Shown here: positions 33,001 to 43,673 of the stretch, piece by piece | Layout of the letters: each line of letters begins with the position of its first letter | How positions within the stretch are numbered: the stretch's first letter is position 1 | Assembly (NCBI GenBank): GCA_020746835.1 | Contig: JAGPNK010000015.1 | Location: 744,001-808,000 of the forward strand | Origin: Stachybotrys elegans | Lineage: Eukaryota > Ascomycota > Sordariomycetes > Hypocreales > Stachybotryaceae | Direction of reading: 5' to 3' | DNA length: 64,000 nt | Translations under genes and position numbers: made by a program | Notes under the pieces: generated by a model | The model's database searches: none | What the model saw: only the letters and a program-made list of their open reading frames with translations | What the model was told of the DNA's origin: nothing

Positions 33001-35776
33001 GTAAAGCTACGTATGGAGAATAAACTGAGGTGCCTCTTCACGGCCTCAAGGCCAGATTCAAGTGAAGATGGGGCACATCAATTCAGGTTGGAGGCATGCA
33101 TCCAAGTCAGATAGAGGCTCAGTTGCCTAATTCCTGTGGGTCTCAAGGTCAATGTCAGCATCCCGCTCGACGCTAATCTAAAATTATAACACTTCTTTTC
33201 TCCGGCAGTTGAATGGGGTGTGCTTGCATGAATGAGATTGCGATGGACAAAGCGCCATCAGGCTGATTGGCCGGTGTTGTTGCATTATCAGAGCAGCACA
33301 ATGACTTCCCAATGACGCTCAAATGACAGTGCTGAGCGCGATATGTCGTGCAGGCCCAGGGAGCCAGCATCACCAGCCGTCAATGCCAAGCCGGTCAGAA
33401 AATAGGGTGGTTTATATGCAGAGCACATCCAGTGTCAGCAGGTGGCAAATGTTGGGCATGCATGTTCCGGGAAACTCTCTCCATGGAAATGCTTAGCTCC
33501 GCTGCTTTTGCAATGGCTGCCAGAAATAGCCCTTGTCTGTTGTCCCGCAAAGTCCATCTCGATGAGAGACGAGCTGGGCTGTATTGGGAATACAATATCT
33601 AGGTCGGCAATTGTCGTTAACTTCTCATTAAGTAACCGAAATCTGCCCTGCTGCTCCACTGTATGCGAGAGCCGGCCACAGCTGCTGCTCCCTGACCCCT
33701 GCTCTCCGCTCGCCTCGGTAATCTGAAAAGGTAAAGGGTTCTTGTCTGTTGAGGATCCTGGCAGTCCCAAGCATTGTGCGGAAATCCAGCCCTTGGTGAT
33801 TGGTTGACAAAGTTTCGCGCAGTGCCCAACGAGCTTGTAGCCGTGTAGCCATGTGGCCTCACCCGCGTGTGGTGATCGGCTCGTCCTAGAGATGGCAGTC
33901 TAGGTGCTATCGAGGTGGGGAGCGCGGGAAGCAATCTGCATCTTGGTGGGTATGTGTGATTGCCCGCTCCCTTACATGCAGCCAGCTATCGAGACGCCCC
34001 CCTGGCAGCTGAGGAGAGAATAGATTACCGCCATGCTCCGAAACTAGTTTGAAGCGGCCGGCTTCGTAGACACATGGCATTTTGAGGAACGGCTGCTAAC
34101 GAGGAACACCATCATAGGGCATCAATGAGCCACAATGATGAAGCCATAGGCTGGGGAAAGAATATAAACGCGTGGGTTGCTGGTCGATGAGATGTGTCCA
34201 GGGATGGGGATAAGGCCTAGAAACGGAGATCGCCACACCACCGGGCCACGTTGACGGCTCAGGATGAGAAGCTCGCAAACCCTGGTCGGCAGCTGGCAGG
34301 TCTGCAGGACGGTGGTGGGCGATGGATGGGTCGCGACGGCAATTAGTGGCTCGCTCCATGGTTGGGCTCGGGAAGCTGGACCCATCGGGGTAAAGAAGAC
34401 GCCGGGGTGATGAGATGAGACGGGACAGCGCCCAGGAGCCTGGATTTCGCGCGCGGGAGAGGGCACCATCCACTTGATTCCTTGCCGTGGATCGATGTGG
34501 TCAGCCGCTCCTCCCTCACCCTTGCTCTTGCTTATTGCCGCGAAGCTTGTTCAGCAGTGGGGGTCGACTACCTTGATGTGCGATGTTGGCGGCAGAGCTG
34601 GCAACTGATGTACCGGCGAAATTGGCAAGATTGGGCCAGCAAAGGGATGGCAGACAGGGGAGGGAGGCGAAGAGGGCGAGACCGGGCTGACGCTGTGTAA
34701 CATGCAGAAAGGCCAGTGATGGCCAGTGTCTGATGGAGAAGGATTGGGGCCAATGGAGCGCGATGGCCAGCGCCACTGCTGAAGCCAGCGCATCGAGACA
34801 AGCTGACGGCCAGAGCGAAGACAGGGTGGGGTGGTGATTGCTTGTCGTCCATCCTTGGGGGGCATGGGAGCAGCCATTGTGGCGACATTTGCGAATGGCT
34901 GATCTGCTTCCCACCCCGCCGCCTTGCTGAGATGCACCCTGGCCTGGATTGGCCGCTTGGACGCAAGCACGGCAAGCAGCGGGCGCACGCCCTCCCTCCT
35001 GGTGCCGCATCCGCGGACGACAGCACTGCGACACATCCGCCCAGGGACTAATGAGCGCAGCTCTCGTGCGTCCGGGGGTGACAACATGGCTGCATGCTTG
35101 GCGTGGCTTGCACAAGACGTGACGAGGCTTCTCTTGGTCAAGACGGCCCGTGGGATTGGCGTGAGATCAGCTGGGCGCTGCAGCTTTGTGCGTCGAAATT
35201 TGCTCAGCTCGCGCCTAAGCGAGGCGTGAGGAGCGGCATGCCATGAATGGGAATGGGAATGAATGGGCATGCATACGCTGCGGGCGAAGTAAAGGTCCGT
35301 GAGCTGAGTCTTGTCCCGTCTGCTCCTCTTCGCCTTGATGTTGCTGGAGAGAGGTTGGCCGAAATGCATATAAGGCTGCCTCTTTCCCCCCATCTGTGGC
35401 CAGAGCTCCTTCCTCAACTCGCTCGCCTTCCCAACCTCGACGCAAGCGCTACCTACCTCTGCCTACCTACATACTGCTCACCTGTATCTACACTGTATCT
35501 ACACTCTACCTTCAAGTCGTTTCAACGCTCCTCCTGCTCTTCATCACATCACATCATTTTCTCCCAAGACACACAATTGCTTGTGCTTCTCAGCCTGAGC
35601 TCACCCCTCTCTCCCGTCTCCAATCACACCCGTACTGCCCCAATTCCCTACCTTGACTACCTATCCATCCTCAGTCAGCCTCTGCTACCATCAAGAGGTA
35701 GCGAATTCTCAGCCGTTACAATCTCTCATCGCTCAAACTTGTCCCATCCCATCTCTTGCTATTCATTGCCTTCGCC
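30091..35776. other. Gene-poor 5.7-kb region
   Basis: Apart from a weak three-exon candidate at about 32.1-33.0 kb, I see no supported gene. Several frames of 100-290 codons exist, notably three overlapping minus-strand frames at 34.5-35.4 kb, but they overlap one another and show no domain. The last 400 bases are a strongly CT-rich leader with CTACCTAC and CTGTATCTACA repeats, likely the promoter and 5' UTR of the GH13 gene. I found no clear transposon ends. Confidence 0.45.
32094..32959 (-). CDS. Hypothetical three-exon gene, unrecognised
   Basis: The model 32959..32894, 32828..32576 and 32494..32094 closes in phase to 239 residues. It starts MSTGVAGLVFSTAG, continues through SCRAANFIYGPRLDALEHGL and a basic patch (PIAPRKRKSSKYEAVKPRG), and ends in a Cys/Trp-containing part (TWIAILEDDTGGVRGC, CLGDYWQRFHQNAEAIGEQL). 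The second intron (81 nt) has a good branch-like CTAAC and acceptor TTCCTGCAG and removes an in-frame TAA; its donor GTGGAT and the first donor GTCGCT are weak. No family was recognised, and it may be a decayed gene. Splice phase agreement across three exons is the main support. Confidence 0.38.
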
Positions 35777-37573
35777 ATGACTGCCGGAAGCATCAGAAGC
35801 GCATGGTTCAAGCAGGGTCCTGTGTACCACATCTTCCCTGCCTCCTTCCATGACTCCAATGGCGATGGCGTCGGCGACCTCAAAGGCGTCCAGTCCAAGC
35901 TAGAGTACATCGCCAGTCTTGGGGCCAAGATTGTCAGACTTGGTCCCATCTTTGACAGTCCCCAGGTGGACATGGGGTACGATGTCTCCGACTACTCCAC
36001 CGTCTATCGGCCTTATGGCACCAAGGAAGATATGGAGAACCTCATTCGTGCTACCCACGGTCTCGGAATGCGCCTGATTCTTGACACCCCCATCAGCCAC
36101 ACCTCGGACCAGCACGCCTGGTTCAAGGAGTCGCGTCTCAGCAAGGACAACCCCAAGCGCAACTGGTATATATGGCGCCCTGCCAAGGTCTCTCCTCAGG
36201 GAGAACGCCTTCCTCCCAACAATTGGCGAAGTCACCTCTCGGATGAGAGTGCCTGGGAGTGGGACGAGGACACTCAGGAGTACTACCTCCGCCTCTACTC
36301 CAAGGGCCAGCCCGACCTGAACTGGGACTGCCTAGACGTCCGCAAGGCTATCTATGACACTGCCTTCCTCCCTTGGCTGGAGGCCGGAGCCAACGGCTTC
36401 GTTGTCGACCTTGCCAACCTGCACAACAAGCCTGATGACTGCAAGGATGCTCCCATCACCAACCCTGGCTCCGCCTACCAGACCGTCTCCAACATCATGG
36501 CCAACGAGACGAGTGTCTCCCAGTATCTGGACGAGATCAACAATATTCTCCTCGAGTACGGAGCCATCGTTGTTGGTTACCTGCCCAGCGTGCCTGGAAA
36601 AGACAAGGACGCGCAACTGGCCAGCGCCGCAAGGCTTCAGGTGTCAATCCAGACGGATGCCGCCCACGTCGGAATCGACACCACGTGTCGCTTCGACGAT
36701 CTGCCCGAGGCATTCAGTCTCCCCAAGTTCACCGAGGCCGTTGGCCGCATTCAAGACCTGGTGAACAATGGTCAAGGGTGGCCGACCATCTTTTTGGAGA
36801 GCCAGGATCTGCCGCGTTCCGTCTCCCGCTTCATCGGCACCGCCGCCACGGACCACGTCCTTGGTGCCAAGATGCTGGCCATGATGCAAAGCTGCCTCAG
36901 CGGAACTCTGTCCATCTACCAGGGCCAGGAGCTGGGACTCCTCAACGCCCCTCTGGAGACATGGACGCTCGACAATTATGTCGACATCGAGGCGCGCCAC
37001 TACATCAACAAGATGCAGCTGCAGCATGACAACAGTCCTGGCCAGACGGAGAACACTCTTCGTTCTCTTCAGCGAATGTCCCGAGACCATGCTCGCATCC
37101 CCATGGCATGGAACGCCAAGCTGAACAACTGTGGCTTCTCCAGCATCTCTGGAAACCCGCCTTGGATGGAGATGCACCCTCTTGCTGCCACCATGAACAT
37201 GCGCGCTCAGTTTCACCATGAGCGCAGCGTCTACAACTTCTGGCGCCGCATGTTCTGGATCCGTAACGAGCACAAGGATCTCCTTGTTTACGGCGCGTAC
37301 AAGAATATGTGCCCGGATCATGAGGGTCTCTTCATGTTTACCAAGACGTCCATGGATGGCCGCAGCCGATCGCTCACGGTGATCAACACCACCGCCGGCG
37401 AGAGGCAGTGGAAGACTCCTGGCAACGCGGCCCTGGGCTTGCCAGTGTATGCCATCGTTGACCTGAAGCCGCTCATTTCCACTCATTGGACCCCCCTCGC
37501 GCGCTTCTGCCACGGCGAAGGGGTGCCGCTGTCGTCTTATGAGGGCCGCATCTATCTCGTCGAGACCAAGTAG
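35777..37573 (+). CDS. GH13 maltase/alpha-glucosidase homologue, probably catalytically inactive
   Basis: A single exon from ATG 35777 encodes 598 residues, the length of fungal GH13 maltases/isomaltases, with family-specific stretches kept: VYHIFPASFHDSNGDGVGDL, TSDQHAWFKESR, NPKRNWYIWRP, PPNNWRSHL, AWEWDEDTQEYYLRLY and GQPDLNWD. The active-site regions are altered. Region II reads GFVVDLAN (nucleophile Asp211 kept, Arg replaced by Val209). Region III reads VVGY, with Tyr268 at the general-acid Glu position. Region IV reads ESQD, with Gln343 in place of His before Asp344. Region I keeps D103 and H108 (DTPISH). No frameshift or stop is present and codon use is normal, so the protein seems maintained. 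Binding or regulatory function is inferred; hydrolysis is unlikely. Confidence 0.9.
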   Translation: MTAGSIRSAWFKQGPVYHIFPASFHDSNGDGVGDLKGVQSKLEYIASLGAKIVRLGPIFDSPQVDMGYDVSDYSTVYRPYGTKEDMENLIRATHGLGMRLILDTPISHTSDQHAWFKESRLSKDNPKRNWYIWRPAKVSPQGERLPPNNWRSHLSDESAWEWDEDTQEYYLRLYSKGQPDLNWDCLDVRKAIYDTAFLPWLEAGANGFVVDLANLHNKPDDCKDAPITNPGSAYQTVSNIMANETSVSQYLDEINNILLEYGAIVVGYLPSVPGKDKDAQLASAARLQVSIQTDAAHVGIDTTCRFDDLPEAFSLPKFTEAVGRIQDLVNNGQGWPTIFLESQDLPRSVSRFIGTAATDHVLGAKMLAMMQSCLSGTLSIYQGQELGLLNAPLETWTLDNYVDIEARHYINKMQLQHDNSPGQTENTLRSLQRMSRDHARIPMAWNAKLNNCGFSSISGNPPWMEMHPLAATMNMRAQFHHERSVYNFWRRMFWIRNEHKDLLVYGAYKNMCPDHEGLFMFTKTSMDGRSRSLTVINTTAGERQWKTPGNAALGLPVYAIVDLKPLISTHWTPLARFCHGEGVPLSSYEGRIYLVETK

Positions 37574-38294
37574 GCCACCTGGTTGGTGATTCGGTGCGCA
37601 GGTGTATTCGGTCTGGTCTCGGACAAGCCAGCACTCCTGTCGCAAGTAGGGTGGGTGGGAAATTTGAAACACGAAGATAGCCACGATTCAGGCCAAGTCA
37701 AGATCTTTGAAGTCGGGCGAGGAACAGCACGGTCGCTTTTTATGGGTGAATATATGGATGAGAAAATACTCGGTCAGCTCCAATCTATAGAACAAGATGC
37801 TGGGTTCATATACTTGGTGTCGTACGCAGCTCCATAGAGTTATACACGAGGCGAGTTGATGAAGATTGATCAAGTGCATTCAATTCGGACAATGTGCAAT
37901 CTAAATACCACTGTGATCGACGCCGATTACTATGAAATGCCGCTGCTGGCACAATGACTGATCGATCTATGGTTTCTTTCATTATCCGTTTGTCCAGATG
38001 CATTCCCATCCCTAATGACCCCATCCATGTATTTCGCCTGATGTGTTGATACAAATTGGTTGTGTTGAGAAAGTGGTTTCGTGAAGTAGTGTCAATGCCC
38101 TCGTCTAGTTGGGAAGACGGAGAGAACCGAAAAGAAGAACAAGGAAAAATTAAAGAGAGAAAGAAAGGAGCAGAGTTGCGAGATTGCTCAAGCCAACATC
38201 CCCATGTAGCAAAAAAGAAGCAAGGGCAAGCAGAAAGTTGTTTTTGTTTTCGTGATTCATGCGGTTTGTATGACGGAGAATATCTGCCTCGTCA
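37574..38294. other. Convergent 3' intergenic region
   Basis: It lies between the GH13 gene (plus) and the RS/glycine-zipper gene (minus). A purine-rich stretch at 38110-38175 is the only notable feature. No ORF is supported. Confidence 0.5.
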
Positions 38295-39268
38295 TCACTT
38301 GCGGCGGCGGTCGAAGCCGGTTTGCGAAATGCCTTGGCCGACCTTGTCAGTAGCAAGGGCGACACCCTGTTGCGCAAACTCGTGGCGCTTGCCGCCTGGG
38401 TGCTTGCGGCCGATGAAGCCGTCGACGAGGGCGGCGCCGATGGCAGCAGTAGCAACCTTGGCGCCCTTGGAGCCGAGCCACGGGCTCGGGTCGTCCTTGT
38501 TCTTCATGGCGGCCTGGGCGCCGGCAGCGAGAGCTGTGCGGGCGCCGGCTTGGAGCAGAGGGTTCTGCCACCAAGGGGGCTGGTTGGCGCGAGGCTTGGT
38601 CGAGGCGGGCATGGAGTTGCGCCGGGGCTTAGTGGAGCGAGTGGCGCCGGTCGGAGGCGGACGGCCACGGCGCGGGGAGGGGTCTCGGTCGTGCCCACGG
38701 GGTGAGACAGGACGACGGCGGGGAGGCGAGCGGTTGTCATCATAGCCTCCTCTGCTGTGCGAGACAGGGCGGGAGCGGCGGGGCGGAGAGTGAGAGTAGT
38801 TGTCGTAGGCAGGGGGGGATAGTCTCGGCCACGAGGACGAGGGCGAGGATCGTGGTGGGGGAGCGTCTGGGAACGACGGACGCCAGGCTCGCGATCGTCT
38901 AGGTGACGCCTTCCACGGCCACCAGCGGCGGCATAGTCGGGGTAGTATTCGCGACGGCGATCGCGGTCGCGGTCGTGAGGCTCTCGGTAGGCATCGCTGC
39001 CGCCTCGGCGGGAGGAGTGAGGGTCGCCAAAGGTAGGCGGCGAGGGCGCCAAGGGAGGCGGGCTGTGGTGCCTCCGGCTGCTGCGGTGCGAAGGCTCGCT
39101 CTGGAAGACCTCGGGACTGGGAGCACGACGCTGCCTATGCGACTTTTGGCGGCGAGGAGGCGACGCGGCGCGAGAGTAGGCGCGGGGATCGCCGAAAGGG
39201 TCGGAAGCGTAGAGGTCGTCGTGGGGCCGGGCACCGTAGTCACGATGCCTGGACGAGGGATACGACAT
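38295..39268 (-). CDS. RS/proline-rich protein with C-terminal glycine-zipper region, frame broken at a C-run
   Basis: From ATG 39268 (MSYPSSRHRDYGARPHDD) the frame encodes Arg, Ser, Pro and Asp-rich sequence up to about GRDYPP. At 38818..38812 (seven C on the minus strand) the sensible reading moves by one base: downstream, the other frame continues with AYDNYSHSPPRRSRPVSHSR and ends in an Ala/Gly helix region (AAGAQAAMKNKDDPSPWLGS, VATAAIGAALVDGFIGRKHP) before the stop at 38295. One extra C would make a single ORF of about 325 residues. A GT-AG pair that skips about 30 codons could also join the frames. The conserved part is the C-terminal segment; function is unknown. Confidence 0.7.
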
Positions 39269-39691
39269 GGTGGGAAGGAGATCGCTCGTGTTGTATGTGG
39301 TACGGGTGAGAGGGAGGGTTGGATCGCGCGGGAGGAGAGAGGGGAGAGAGGGGAGAGGCAGAAGAAGCGAGGCCCAGGTTGGTTGAAAGTACTGGGTATT
39401 AAGCGGGGAAGGGCTGATTGATGATCGGCTCTGGGTAGGAGGCACAAGAATAAAATAGAAGAAGAAAAAAAACCAATCTCATGTAACCAGCCGGTGGTTT
39501 TGCTTAGTTGGAGGGGGGATGGGAAACAGGGTGGGCGGTGGCCGAGGAATTTATTAAATAGAGCTGGGCAGAACGGACTGGCCGCTGAGTGGAGGAGGAT
39601 GAGGAGCAGCAAGAAGAGGGACCAAGTGGCTATGTCGAATGAGCAACAAGGGACGTGTTGGGGCTTGTGTTCCGCTTCTGTTTTACGCAGG

Positions 39692-39721
39692 CTGCTGCTG
39701 CTGCTGATGATGATGATGATG
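39692..39721 (+). repeat. (CTG)5(ATG)5 compound microsatellite
   Basis: Five CTG units pass directly into five ATG units in non-coding sequence upstream of the RS-like gene. Confidence 0.9.
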
Positions 39722-40082
39722 TCCAGTGGCCGGCCGGCAACAACCCACATGACCCAGCGAGCCTAGGTAGCTGCCTGCATTTGCCGTGACGGGACGAGAT
39801 GATGCATCGTCACTGTGCATTTGCAGTGAATGGCTCCGGCTGCCATTACCCGCTAACCAGCGAACTTGGTGGATGGAGGTGTGGTGGCAGGGCCATGTGG
39901 GCAAGGCGGCATGTCACGTCAGGCGGCGGGCTCTTTTGCACTGGAAGCGAAACGACAGCGGTTCAGCGGGTGCATGTGCGCCGCCAGGTGGGTAGGATTC
40001 TTCATTACAGGGGCGCTGGACGTGTCGTGAGCACACTTGAGCTGCAGGGTCCAGCCAGGGTAGCCAGTCAGGGCTGGGAGCG

Positions 40083-40090
40083 TGACGTCA
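40083..40090. promoter_or_regulatory. CRE-like palindrome TGACGTCA
   Basis: A perfect eight-base palindrome, the classical site of ATF/CREB-type bZIP factors, overlaps a further CACGTC and is followed by CCAAT at 40096-40100. No start codon of a known gene is near; the closest is more than 800 bp away. Confidence 0.5.
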
Positions 40091-40391
40091 CGTCGGCCAA
40101 TAGGCGGTCTGAGGACGCTACCAGGCTTTTGATCTTGGGGCGCGGGAAAATCCCCCATTTAGCAGCCCACAGCATCACCATCGCCGTGCTGCTATTGGGC
40201 TGGGGGAATGCCCGAACATTCTGACTGGATGGGCAGATAGATTGACGATCGGACAATGCGGCCAACCATCTACGAGAGAAATAAAAGATACAGGAACGGA
40301 AGAAAGAGGAGGGTGCGGGTGCACGCCAGCCCAATCGCCGGGCGAGTCGTGACGTGGAACGACGCGGGTGGTGAGAGGCGCCAGGGTCATC

Positions 40392-40399
40392 TGACGTCA
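40392..40399. promoter_or_regulatory. CRE-like palindrome TGACGTCA, second copy
   Basis: A second perfect palindrome, 309 bp from the first, with a TGACGTGG half site between them at 40350-40357 and TCACGTCA at 39914-39921. Confidence 0.5.
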
Positions 40400-43300
40400 G
40401 TGCCGTGATGGACCAACGGATGCCTGCTTGACAATTCCATGCATGACTTTGCTGGACGAGTGACGATGTGTGCATGGCCTTGTCTCGTAGTTCCTCATGT
40501 CACACCATCTCTGCGTCTCACAACAGCACGGCACACATCACGTTTTGCATAGTGTAGGGGGGAAAGGAGAAAAAAAGACCCTGAACCCCTCAGGTACTGG
40601 GGAACGACAACGCCAAACGTCGACAAGCTCACGGCTAGTCCAGTACAGGTGCCCAACAGGAGCTGCCAAGGTAGTATTTCTGCTGGGGCGGTCCCTCTTG
40701 TTGTCGCCTTCTTTTCCCTCTTGGACACTGATTGGGGGAGGGATGGACGTACTGTAGGGACGGGGAGAGCATCCACACCACCTTAATGGAGAAATATCAG
40801 TCTGACGGGGCTGGACAGAGTAGCGATGATGGCAAACAACAGCCAAGCGCGCCTATTATGGCATGTCGATCCGGGGAGAGGTGGGCTCGTAGACAAATGT
40901 CCTCACCTGTCATGGTCTCTCGGAATGGGCAGGTTTGGCAAGATTCTGCGTCAATCCGGGGTGGGACGGGATTGCCAACCAGTGCGCAACCCGAATGTTT
41001 CCCAGCAGACAAGGTATACGGTACATAGTGGTGGAAACCAACAGCGCACATCATACCTACGATGACCGGTCTCGACAGACACGTTGCGGCGATTGGGCTT
41101 GTTGCACGACAGCTGCGTCGCCAAGCAGTATCATCATCATCATCGTGGTGGCGACGTGTTTGTTGTGCGTCCTGCCACGAATGGTAACTTGCGAAACAAA
41201 TCGGGAAATGGATTGAGGGGGTTTATTTGCCATGGGATATGCGTACGCGTGTCGAGGACAGAGGGAATAGCGCAGGTTCCGGATCGATTCGTGTCTAGGT
41301 GTGTCTTTCTTGATAGACTGCTGAAACAATGGGGAAGCAAGACTGGCAGTAGTGGGACGGACATCTTGACCATGTGTAGTATGGATAATCGTCGTGGCAA
41401 TTTTTGAACCAAGCAAAGGCAAGGCGAAGTTTGGGCAGGGAAACACGTCTGCTGGAAACGCCCGCCTGACAGAGGGAGAGAGGAGTGGTTGTGGAGGTGA
41501 GGCAAGCAAAAGTGATGCTGCAAAGATAGGTTAGTAGCCAGCGGGTGATGCTGTCATGTGATGTTTTGGCGGCTTGAGGCTGATGAGGGAGATGCATTGA
41601 CCTTTTTCCCCGTGGCGCAACATCGTGGCGGTGGATTCAGCTGTGTGTGCCGAACCGAGGCAAAAGGCACGTGATTTTTCTGAGAGTGGAGACGGGCCCT
41701 TTGTTCGCTTCGATGGAACTGCAAAAGCGAGGGGAGGGGAAGGACTACGGGCCGCAAAACGCCAAGATTTGATGCCAGGGATTCGCTCAATATTTTTACG
41801 GGGGAGTAAATTAAATATCTTCGGTAATGTCGGGGAGAAGGAAGATACCGAACACTATTGTTTTGTCTTTTCTTGTTTGCGAGAGGGCAGGTAGGTCCCT
41901 GATTTCCACAGGGAGAGAACCTGGGGGAGTCGATTGCTGGTTCAGAAGAAACAAAACAAAACAAAAAAGGAAAAAGAAAAAGAAAGAAAATGGATGTTTC
42001 AAAGGGACGACGCCGACCGGCGCACGGCGGACTCCCAACCTGTCAGCCAGACTGTCTTATCTACAGGGCCTCAGCTAGCCAAGTTAGCGCTCTTCAGCTG
42101 AATCCCTCGGCGCATGCACATCTTGCCTTATCGTGGAAAGGCCACCTAGCGCCGCCAGCCACGCGTCGATATCTCCCAAGACAGGATTTCTAATTGTTGT
42201 TTTCTTGCTGCCGTTATCTTTGCCTCAAGGATATGACGGACGGGCCGGGGCTACGCTAGGGATGATGGGCGGGTCGAGAAGAGTTGAAAATTAAAATGGA
42301 TCCCCGATCTTTTGTTTTTTCTCCGCCACCGGTAATAAGACCCAAAAGGATAAAGGAATGAATTTATTAAGGAATGAAGCGGGAGAGGAGGAGGAGAAGG
42401 GAAACAGCCCACGATTCAAGAGAATCATGCGTGGTGGTGGCCCATTGTCTCGTATGCGCCAAGAGACAAGCATGGTTGTCGCTGGTCCGTCCTCGCAAAG
42501 ATGCTGAGATGCAGGAAATCAATCAATTCATTCCATGCATGGGGGTGCAGTCCGCGGGCCACAACCCTTGCAAGCCGCCGAGCATCCTCGGCCGTCCCAC
42601 GCCGCTGCCGTCTGTTACATACAATTCTCTGTCGATGTTGATGTTGTGCGACTCCTATGTATGTGGGTGATGCTACATACCTCTTTCTCGATGTTCTACA
42701 ACTGTGCTATTGAAGCACAGCGCCAGCGGCAATGCCATGCACGAATCATCAGCCAACCTCCATCTCCATCTGTTGATACGAAACGCCATGGCGTAGTCTT
42801 CCCGTCTCGAGTCTGTAGCACTTGCGCGATCCGACCCGCCTACTTGTCATTCAGTACTGTAATGGCGCTTCCACGATAAGCTCCATCTCACCACGATCGC
42901 ACGCTGGTCCGGGCCTTTTACCTTCTTCCGTCCTGGGTCCCTGGCAAGCCTGGATCGAAAGAGTAGCAGCAAACCAACAGCAGCATGCCCCCCCCTCTCC
43001 CTCCCCCAGTCCTTATCGCCTCCCCACACACACCTCTCTGTTATCTCCTCGTCCTCGTTGCGCTACGGGTGCTGTCTGCGTCTGTCTGTCTGTATTACTC
43101 GTCGGAGATGGTCGAACTCGACTCGGGGTCTTCCATGCACAGCTTCAGCCCGTGTTCCGTGACGGCCCTCGCCGCCGTCCACGCTTCCCACCCGTCCGCT
43201 CCCGCAGATCCATGGGAAGCCATCCCAGCGATTTCATTTATATGAAGGGTCCATGGTACACATTCTCGCCTCATGCCATCCACCGTAGCTTAGTAGCAGC

Positions 43301-43673
43301 TAAGAGACTCCAATCTCCAATTCGCAGAGGCAAAAAAAGCTCCATAGCCCAGCCCACACCTTCCCACCTACCGGGCCCACGCGCCTTCCTTGTCATTGCC
43401 GACCGAGCCTTTCGTCGCATTGTTGTACCTCGAGTCCATAATTGTTCGAAATTTCCTTCTTTTTTTTCTTCCCCCCTCCCCTCCCCTCCTCCTCCGTCCC
43501 TTCGTCCCTCCTCACTTGGCAACCCTCTTTGCTTTGTGGCCTGCTGTCGGAGTCGCCTTGTCTACGGGTCGTGTCTGTCTCTTCCCCCCACCGTTCGCGA
43601 ACCTCGTCGCGACGATCGACACCGACCGATACCAAACCTGCTAGAGTTGTGACGGACTCGAGTCGCCATCATC

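Larger units (their letters stand above)
39269..43673. other. Divergent 4.4-kb intergenic region with bZIP-type palindromes
   Basis: It separates the divergent RS-like gene and the AzgA gene. It holds two perfect TGACGTCA palindromes plus related half sites at 39.9-40.4 kb, a CTG/ATG microsatellite, an A-rich tract at 41950-41990 and, at 42.8-43.67 kb, a CT-rich leader of azgA that is open in several frames. I see no supported protein gene; a long 5' UTR, a UTR intron or a non-coding RNA are possible. Confidence 0.5.

Noticed and set aside
34516..35417. Overlapping minus-strand frames of 150-290 codons.
   Set aside because: Three frames are open over the same bases, none has a domain or consistent splicing, and the segment looks like promoter sequence.
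36644..37684. A 346-codon open frame on the minus strand across the GH13 gene.
   Set aside because: It is antisense to a clearly coding exon with family motifs; GC-rich third positions create such mirror frames.
38899..39750. A 283-codon minus-strand frame.
   Set aside because: It is a shadow of the RS-like gene in another frame and extends into a microsatellite (poly-Ile/Ser).
42822..43652. A 276-codon plus-strand frame before the permease.
   Set aside because: It lies in the CT-rich leader of azgA, and its content is Pro/Ser/Leu from simple sequence, open in several frames.
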